From positions 1,816,617-1,842,139 of the forward strand of contig BLXT01004186.1 in the NCBI GenBank assembly GCA_019648995.1: 25,523 bases of DNA, given 5' to 3'. Below are positions 18,895-25,523 of the stretch, piece after piece. Origin of the DNA: Plakobranchus ocellatus. Its lineage: Eukaryota > Mollusca > Gastropoda > Plakobranchidae. Each line of letters opens with the position of its first letter. Within the stretch, counting starts at the first letter, position 1. Below the pieces are notes generated by a model. The model was not told where the DNA came from and did not search any database. It saw only the letters and a program-made list of their open reading frames with translations. The translations under genes and the position numbers were made by a program.

Positions 18895-19330
18895 TATAAG
18901 TTATACATTTTTCGAGAAGTGTCTCAGAGTCATCAGAGGCAATCTCTGAAAAACCTAAGGACAAGGTCGGTCTTCCCATTGAGAGCACAATATGTTGTTC
19001 CAAGTAATGAGCTTTTTTGGCGACTAGGAGCATCACAAGCAAAAGTGAAGTGGTCATTAGACAAAATCTCAGAGGCTACTTGTTGTTGAGCAATTATATG
19101 TGCTTCAATGCTAAAATTTAAGGAAATTGACGCACTTGGCAGACTTTCTTGAAATTCAGTATTGAACAAATGCTTAGCGAAAATTTCAACAACATGTGAG
19201 CAATTTGTAGCTGCTACATTTGCTTCTCCTTGCAAAGCATAACAAGTCTGCCTCATATTGTCGCTATAGCGATGAGAGCTACCAATGTTGTGAAGTCTTA
19301 TATCATCAGTCTCAAGCATTATGTTCAGAT
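18895..19330 (-). pseudogene. hAT-like copy C2, GEANV and first acidic block
   Basis: A clean minus-strand frame from 19319 gives DIRLHNIGSSHRYSDNMRQT, CYALQGEANVAATNC (GEANV at 19215-19229), FAKHLFNTEFQESLPSASIS, EAHIIAQQQVASEILSND and HFTFACDAPSRQKSSLLGTT. The aspartate of ACDAPSR (codon at 19032-19034) is the presumed first acid. One base later the other frame continues as LSLGFSEIASDDSETLLEK to about 18895. There the copy breaks off and C1 begins, repeating the same domain from an earlier point. C2 is closer to copy B in this block than to C1. Confidence 0.6.
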
Positions 19331-20431
19331 CTGAATTGATACTTCTTTGATCTACAAATTTCTTTTTGTACTTTTACTTGACTGACTTCTGATTTGATTT
19401 TTCTTTTAAGATCATTGATCTTCTTACAGAGCATTTGGGTTTGTTTTTTTTTTTTTCCTGATTACTGTCAACCTGTTTTAGAAGTTGAGTTTTTCTTTCA
19501 AAAACTTCTTATTGACAGATTGATTTTTTTTTTTTATACAGCTCTGTTTTTTTCATTTCTTCAAGTTCATCTAAGCTAATTTTCTGTCTGTCTGGGATTG
19601 TTTCAGTCTTTGCTTCAATGCTTTTAAGTCTTTTTCAAGGGCTTCCTTTTTTAGTCTATCAAGGTTCAAAGCGATCATTAACTCTTTTTTTTTGCCTGCA
19701 TCACTTCAGTAAGATCTTTATTTAATCTACAAAACTTTTCATTCTCATTTTTTAGATCTTTGATAATTGTATCCTTTTCAACTAAAGTTTCCCTTAGTTT
19801 GAATTTGATGCACTCTGCATATGAACTTTTGTTTCCACCTTTTACAGTGTCACTTTTAACACTGAGTATGAAATCAAATTTCCTGGAGGATTAAAAAATG
19901 CACATTTAAAAAAGTCTTGAAACATTTGAGGATTTTTGCTTTTACTCCTCTAAAGCTTGTTGCACTGCTGAACAATTTTGTCCACTTTGCTGTGAAGCTG
20001 TTTATCCGTCAGTGCCAGATGTGGTGAAGAGCAAAGAGTTCCTATCCAATGTCTCTCTGAAATCAAAATGTTCAAGGGATACGACTACTTCATTGCTTAG
20101 AGTAGGTCTTGAGAGCCTGTCATTTTTTGTAAGCTTGGATGCCCAGAAGGAGAAGGTGGTTTAAGCCAAATGCTGACAAAGGTGGTTACACAGAGTAAAA
20201 ATCGTATTCCTCAGTCAGAAATTGCCAGCCTCCTCTTTTGAACACGAACAACATCTCTTCGGGACCATATTGATTTGATGTGCTTTCTGTCACATACTCG
20301 GTGTTGGGGACCAATTTCACTAACCATGATTTGAGCTTGAGATGGGTATTAGAACTTGTTTTACTATCATCGTTCACATGAGGAATACAAGGAAAATCAT
20401 CTTTTAGATCACTGTCATCTCCCTCAAATAA
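19331..20431 (-). pseudogene. hAT-like copy C2, N-terminal exon and coiled coil
   Basis: TATATTCCAG ending at 20432 precedes an exon that opens LFEGDDSDLKDDFPCIPHVN and contains LKSWLVKLVPNTEYVTES, then EEMLFVFKRGGWQFLTEEYD and, after a slip, FVSIWLKPPSPSG. Compared with copy B about 60 residues in the middle are missing. Further down, SERHWIGTLCSSPHLALTDK and LHSKVDKIVQQC lead to FQDFFKCAFFNPP. A second acceptor-like TTCATACTCAG (exon from 19861) starts the coil, with ECIKFKLRETLVEKDTIIKD, NENEKFCRLNKDLTEVMQAK, and, after a slip, ALEKDLKALKQRLKQS. Stops follow in T- and A-rich sequence to 19330. The retained acceptors in both B and C2 argue that copies spread as DNA and not through spliced RNA. 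Confidence 0.5.
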
Positions 20432-20473
20432 CTGGAATATATTTGGTTACATTAGATTGTTTAATTTCAAATG

Positions 20474-20960
20474 TTTGAATGCAAACTTTCTTTGAAACTG
20501 TAATAACATAGACATGTCTGTTTTGCTTGTTCACATTTGATTTATTGCTCATTATGGATTAATCTTAGTCTGATATTATGATGACATACACTTTCTTTGT
20601 ATCTGAAATAAAATAGGAATGTCTGTTCTATATTTATATATATCACCTCATTGTTGTTTTTTAGCCTATTCATTCTTTTTATTTTTTTTAATTGTTTCAT
20701 TTTGAAAGGTTGAATGCAAACTTTCTTTGTATCCAAAGTAATTTATAGAAATGTCAGCTGTATTAGTATATTTGATTTATTGCTCTTGATGGATCAATGT
20801 AACTCTGATGTTATGATGATATACATGTATGTCATTACCTTATTTGTTTTTAGTTATTTTATTTATTGATTGCATTAAATTGTTTAATTCCAATGTGTTT
20901 GAAAACATCCTTTTATTGTGTCTGATATTCCATAGAAAAGTTTGTTGTGCTTGTTTATAC
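20474..20960. repeat. Diverged tandem repeat array
   Basis: The word CTTTCTTTG followed by a C-T-G/AAT-A-ATAG-AATGTC string recurs near 20487, 20591 and 20721, with a weaker fourth copy near 20910 (TTTTATTGTGTCTGATATTCCATAG). The longer unit TTGAATGCAAACTTTCTTTG occurs at about 20475 and 20710, and ATTTGATTTATTGCTC with ATGGAT at about 20536 and 20770, giving a higher-order period near 234 bp. It looks like an old tandem duplication. No coding function was seen. Confidence 0.55.
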
Positions 20961-23314
20961 ACGTATTTGATTTGTCAATCATGTGTTGGCATTGTTTTGG
21001 TACAAGTTATTGGATCTGGCCCAATAGTTTGCAGAACTCTACAGCAGAGATTTTTTTTTTTAATCTTTTGAATATAGTTTTTTACCATTTCTGACCATAG
21101 AAAGACACAGAAAGCAAAAAGGAAAGAAAGCTTAGTAAAAAAGAGGATTTAAAAACATTTTTTTTTTCATTATTTCTCTGACTCTGCATGGTGACCAGTG
21201 ATGACTGACAAGTAAAAAAGATATGTTCAGCCATTCACATTAGATATAGTGAAAAGGAAACTCCACTTTGTTTTTCATAACATCCCATTTTAAATACTCA
21301 AACTTCCTCTTGAGAAAAAAAATCTTCAAAAGCTTTAAACATGAAGAGTTCTCTGATGTTATTGAATGACAGGCATAAACCTCACTGTTGTTACAAAGGC
21401 TTATTTACACTTTAAATGAATGAAAATGGAACTCTTTAATGCATTTATGATAGTAAATTGTGCTGTAGCTAAGCTCAGGTTTTAACCTGTCACTAATCCA
21501 TGGCATGACATTGGTCTGAATCTAGACCTACAAAATGACAAGATATAATGACGTCAGAAAAGAGTACTACAATTTTCAGCTAAGTAAATCTGACTGGAAC
21601 AATTTATTTTTTTGTCTGTGTTATGCAAAACAATTAATGTGAAGTAATATTGTAACATGAAGAACAAGTTGTATCTAATGGCTTGGGTCTGTGGGTTTTT
21701 AAAAATGGTGTTTGAATATAGGCCTACCCCTGTACAAAAAAAGTAAAAATTTGGGGAAAAAATGATTTTTTTTTTAAACCTACAAAACTTGAAATTTTAT
21801 GGAGATCAACAAATTTGTTTATGTCTTTTGAATTGTTAAGCTTTTGAACGAGACATAACCTGCCATCATGAAAAGTAAAAGCTAGCAACTTGGGGTTTTT
21901 ACATGACAGTCGTCTTTGCCCCACCTTATATAGTTTAATGGGAAAACTGTTGTTCGATTAACACTTTGAAGGAAATAATATCATTTGATTGGATTATGTA
22001 GTTGAATGCCATATTGAATGATCATAGGCATTGTAATCTAACCTACATGATTAGTGAACTGAAAGTCATATATATCTATAATATAGGCCTATTTATTGTC
22101 TTACCTATTAAATGTGCAATACGTCTATTCAAAGCAATATATTAAAGTTAACATGGTGAATACATTAACAAATAGAATCTAATATAGTTTGGAATTCGAA
22201 ATGAAAACAATAACAAGTTTTTGAAAAATTTTAACCCATGCCGTAAATCGCTATAACTACACATGTATACACAATGACAACGTAAGTTGTGAGCCGGTTT
22301 CGACACAAACTTAAAAAAGAAGAAGATAAATTATGGTTGCCGCAACATCGCAGATGTATTCAACAAGCTTACTGATGAGGAGATTCCCTGCTGCCTCGTC
22401 CACCTACAAAGATATTGCTTTTTCTTTTGGGACACAAAACACCAGCAATGCATGATTTATCGATCACCTTTGTCAATCAATTGTGGAGCAAAAGCAAGAA
22501 AAAAATTGTCATGTCTTAATCATAACCAATTTACATAATTTTTATTTCATTAAAGTAATCCTGACTGCGTCCGGCATAATCTTAAGATTTGCAGAACAAG
22601 CGTGCGCAAATTATGTAAACAATCAGGCACAATTGGATTTCAAATGAAGTGAACACGCAAAATGATCTATCGATAAAAGTTAAAACCCAAGCAGAGCCTT
22701 GAAGTTAGCCTGCGGAATTTGTTTTAAAATTCGCTTGCAGGTTTGATGAATAGCCTTGACATAGTAATAGTATGTACCACAGAGATAAGATTAGCGAGCT
22801 AGACTGCTATTTTTTGCACTTAATTTTAAAACGAATTGTAAAAAAGCACAATTAGATCTTGTATGAAATTACTTTAACAGCTGATTTGTAAGTAAAAAAA
22901 AAAAATAAATAAATAAACAAACAAATCTAATCGATTAAAGCATTTTTTGACTGACAGTCATAGTTTCTAATTCTAAGGTGAGTTTGCTAAAAAAAAAAAA
23001 AAAATTGGCACATGATGTACGGCGAAGCTTAACTTCTTGCACCATTTCCATGACTTGAGACCCAGTACAAAATTTTGCCCTGGAGACAGCCATTTTGTTT
23101 TGATGTGCAAATCATTTTGCTCATAGGGATAGGTTGCTCATAACAGAAAATAATTGCTCTCTGAATCATGAGAACAAAAAAGACAAACATGTACTGGGAT
23201 ATGAGAAAAAAAATTGCTTTTCATGATTTCAATTTCAGGCACAATAGATCAAATATTTTTAATCCTTTACTTATTTTATTCGAGTTAGGGAATGAAACGA
23301 AATTGTTTTGAAAA
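20961..23314. other. Long AT-rich stretch with no recognised gene
   Basis: About 2.3 kb of AT-rich DNA with T and A runs, taggcct words near 21720 and 22085, and an AAATAAATAAATAAACAAACAAAT simple repeat near 22900 (quoted length 24, composition only: AAAT then AAAC units). The frame at 21924-21724 (minus) has no recognisable domain. No transposon ends, SINE or RNA gene were detected by eye. Confidence 0.5.
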
Positions 23315-23698
23315 GTGATATTTACTGATTTAGCAGTATTCTGCCATATTATTACGTCCAATTTGTTGACATTGACTGGTAAAATATTTTTGCTCTCAAA
23401 AGTCATTTATTTGCTTTGTTTTGATTTGTACACTTTTCTACTGCCTTCTGACTTTTTCTGTTGGGTTATGGTGGGGTTTTTTTCTCTCCTGGATTTGTTG
23501 GAACAAAAAAGTTTATTAAATAAACTAAGTAAATTGTGTCCAAGGATTGACTGCGCATGTCTGGCGGAGGAAGTAAGTACCGAACTAACATTACCCTTGG
23601 CAATGGCACCCATGCCTGCAAAAAGAGGTTTAAAGGCTAAAGATCACAACAAAAGATCAAGGGTTGCGCCTGCCAAGAGATTAAATAAGTATAGTTAA
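23315..23698 (+). CDS. Open frame of unknown meaning with a basic C-terminus
   Basis: A 127-codon plus frame has a hydrophobic first two thirds (Phe/Leu-rich, following T-rich DNA) and a markedly different, Lys/Arg/Ala-rich last 35 codons: MAPMPAKRGLKAKDHNKR, then SRVAPAKRLNKYS, stop. The stop is immediately followed by 12 A residues. The compositional switch near 23600 suggests only the 3' part (from an ATG at about 23603) may derive from a protein, perhaps a nuclear-localisation-type tail or an exon. GTAAGT at 23573-23578 would be a splice donor. I recognise no family, and this may be chance. Confidence 0.2.
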   Translation: MIFTDLAVFCHIITSNLLTLTGKIFLLSKVIYLLCFDLYTFLLPSDFFCWVMVGFFSLLDLLEQKSLLNKLSKLCPRIDCACLAEEVSTELTLPLAMAPMPAKRGLKAKDHNKRSRVAPAKRLNKYS

Positions 23699-24014
23699 AA
23701 AAAAAAAAAGAGTAGAAGCAACAAAATCTTGGAATTATGTAAATTTTACTTTTATACATATGCGACCATAACAACGGACTTTGGAGAGTCATGTAAATTT
23801 AATTAAATAGCAATAACACACACACACAAACATGAAAAAGTAAGATTTAAATACCGTACAGGAACTTACAAAAATCCATAACCTAGATCAAAATGATTAG
23901 TGGACTAAAATGGTGAGGATATTTATAAAATTTTATCACAGCGGAGGTTGACGTGCAAGGTCTCCATAAGGGGCTGTTCAAATATAATCTTACACCTTTT
24001 TTGGGACTTTTTGA
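23699..24014. other. AT-rich spacer with an A run and (CA)n
   Basis: It contains the A run from 23696 and a short ACACACACACAC stretch near 23816. Nothing else was recognised. Confidence 0.5.
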
Positions 24015-24048
24015 CCCCCCCCCCCCCCCCCCNNCCCCCCCCCCCCCC
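24015..24048. repeat. Poly-C run with two unresolved bases
   Basis: Thirty-two C residues surround NN at 24033-24034. The unresolved bases sit exactly in the homopolymer, so run length and continuity are uncertain. This may mark an assembly join or a collapsed longer tract. Confidence 0.95.
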
Positions 24049-24880
24049 TGTAATATTACATTATTGACTTGTTTTAATCGTAATAATAACGATAACAACA
24101 ACAATAATGATGATGATAATAATAATCGCCGATGGCATGTTAACTAACTGTAGTTTAAGAATTGTCTTTTTCAAAATCTTGAATCTTTATGACATAATCA
24201 AATTTTGCATGCATGCATGGTCGTTGTTCTGGCCTGTTGGGCTAGGCCGCCGCTCACGAAAACTTACCTCCTATACAAGGCTTTAGCGTACATACAAATT
24301 ACAAGCCAAGTGTGCATTCTTCTTGAATTGCAGGTTAGAAAGCAGCCGAGAGATGTTGACAGTTTGAAGGAGTATAGTATGCATACTGGTGCTACAAAAC
24401 CACTATTACAATTTAACTATTTTTTTCTTAAAATGCGTAATCCTGCGTTAGTGGTTGTGAAAGAAAATACTTTGCAACAGGCTTTCTTAAGGATTTGAAC
24501 TGGACGCTTTATTAAGACTCTCAAGGAATAGAACACATACTGGCACACACTAGTTGCTTTTTGAAACAAATTGCAATAATCGCTAACCGGAGAGTAGATT
24601 TTGTTGGATTCTAAGTGCCTGAAACTCTCAGTAATCATTGAGTATGCAAATAGATAAATATCCGGGTGACGAAAGAATTTGAATAAATTTCCAAAGCAAT
24701 GACTTATTGCCGCAGTCTTAAACAATAAAGCTTACCACCTTGTGACAAGGTGAACATTCAACATTAGATTATCTTGTGGATTAAAAGAGAGCTAGTATAA
24801 AAGTATAAATGAATTACTGCAGTTGAACGTATTTCTTTTATCGGTGTAATGTTCAAAATGCTTTTGTGGACCACTCATGA
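24049..24880. other. No gene recognised; minor trinucleotide repeats
   Basis: Short AAT/AAC/GAT triplet repeats occur at about 24080-24126. A near-perfect palindrome CACCTTGTGACAAGGTG lies at 24736-24752. The open frames here (24205-24498 plus, 24725-24417 minus) overlap each other on opposite strands and show no domain. Confidence 0.5.
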
Positions 24881-24885
24881 CGATG

Positions 24886-24934
<49 letters not shown>

Positions 24935-24940
24935 GAATAA

Positions 24941-24983
<43 letters not shown>

Positions 24984-25036
24984 AATAGTGAGAAGAAGAG
25001 GAAGAAGAAGAAGAAGAGGAGGAGGAGGAGGAGGAG
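24880..25036. repeat. Compound microsatellite: (AAT)n then (GAA/GGA)n
   Basis: About 110 bases of AAT triplets with a few GAT, AAG and GATAATGAT interruptions pass directly into about 45 bases of pure purine GAA/GAG/GGA triplets (24990-25036). The predicted poly-Asn, poly-Ile and poly-Ser/Tyr peptides in overlapping frames on both strands are artefacts of the repeat. Confidence 0.95.
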
Positions 25037-25310
25037 AAAAATATGACATTTAAAATTATATCATGCAAATCCATAGCACATACACTGCTCAATGCACTTT
25101 ACATACATATTCATGAAAACTATTCATATGCACATATGAAATTCCAGATTTATACAGAGTAATTAAGTAAATCATTCAAACTGGAAAAAATTCATATATA
25201 ACTTTAGGGGATGAAATAGACTGTTTCATTTATTGATTGTATGTTGAGGATAGTTACCTCTTTCTTTTTGTGTTATTTTTTTTTTTTTGCCATTTTTTTC
25301 CTTTTTATTT

Positions 25311-25458
25311 GGGGGCGTCGGTAGCACAGTGGCTTACGAGTCAGCCCTGAGATCTGCAGGGACCCATCTGTCGCTGGTTCGAGCCCCGCTACCGGCGCCC
25401 TGGCCTGACGGAGGGCCTGAAAGCCTGAGATCACCTTGTTGTGGACTGGCTATATACA
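25311..25458 (+). mobile_element. tRNA-derived SINE, copy 2
   Basis: It begins GGGGGCGTCGGTAGCACAGTGG, whose TAGCACAGTGG (25322-25332) fits the A box exactly. GGTTCGAGCCC (about 25376-25386) is one base from the B box consensus. GGGGCGTCGGTAG near the start and CTACCGGCGCC downstream could pair as a stem. The body CTGGCCTGACGGAGGGCCTG and the tail CCTGAGATCACCTTG (25424-25438) plus TGTGGACTGGCT match copy 1 at 1115-1258. An A-rich tail with repeated AAAAAACTC follows. A T-rich run precedes the element. The better B box suggests it is younger than copy 1. Confidence 0.8.
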
Positions 25459-25523
25459 AAAAACTCAAAAAACTCAAACTTTCCTTTTTATTTTCCCCCC
25501 GACAAAAGTGTAATATTACATTG

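Noticed and set aside
23883..24147. Frames predicting poly-Gly or poly-Pro peptides
   Set aside because: They are produced by the poly-C run and cross unresolved bases.
24736..24752. Palindrome CACCTTGTGACAAGGTG as an operator or terminator
   Set aside because: A single 8-bp-arm palindrome in about 25 kb of eukaryotic DNA with no adjacent gene is not meaningful evidence of regulation.
24849..25092. Overlapping frames predicting poly-Asn, poly-Ile, poly-Ser and poly-Tyr proteins
   Set aside because: All are translations of one AAT/GAA microsatellite in different frames and strands.

Overview
This is an AT-rich stretch of a eukaryotic nuclear genome, probably from a marine invertebrate. The recurring words taggcctac and ctagatctag, the tRNA-headed SINEs and the mix of DNA-transposon families are what I associate with molluscs, especially gastropods. 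That placement is a low-confidence inference. There is no bacterial or phage gene organisation, no CRISPR array, no rRNA or tRNA gene, and no intact host gene that I can identify.

Almost everything recognisable is a decayed mobile element. From left to right: a LINE reverse-transcriptase fragment (about 583-850, minus); a tRNA-derived SINE (1115-1258); a tyrosine-recombinase fragment of DIRS/Crypton type (2890-3171, plus) followed by a second tRNA-like SINE head (about 3203-3275); copy A of an unfamiliar hAT-like transposase family (4379-6450, minus); a Mutator-like transposase whose N-terminal half reads plus (7522-8055) and whose C-terminal half reads minus (8760-8031), meeting tail to tail; a Jockey/I-type LINE (about 11050-9597, minus); a pogo/Tigger transposase (12001-11180, minus); a possible Myb/SANT-like last exon (12855-12385, minus); and a 984-bp piggyBac deletion derivative with matching ends and TTAA on both sides (13328-14319).

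Further right are a second, different piggyBac transposase remnant (15466-14530, minus), copy B of the hAT-like family (17807-15665, minus), and a head-to-tail chimera of two more copies, C2 (20431-18895) and C1 (18880-18060), both minus. The rest is low-complexity or unannotated DNA: a diverged tandem repeat (20474-20960), a poly-C run with two unresolved bases, a compound AAT/GAA microsatellite, and a second SINE at the right edge sharing its tail with the first.

The most interesting content is the hAT-like family. Its four partial copies align with each other, keep the same splice-acceptor layout, and share an N-terminal WL...VP motif, a coiled coil, a GEANV block, a first acidic block, a SDRAAVMK block and a CNAHF block. 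Each copy is broken differently, so together they outline a family that no single copy preserves. A second theme is polarity: nearly every element from 9.6 to 20.4 kb reads on the minus strand, a layout compatible with, but not proof of, a unidirectional piRNA-type cluster. Nothing here looks able to move on its own.
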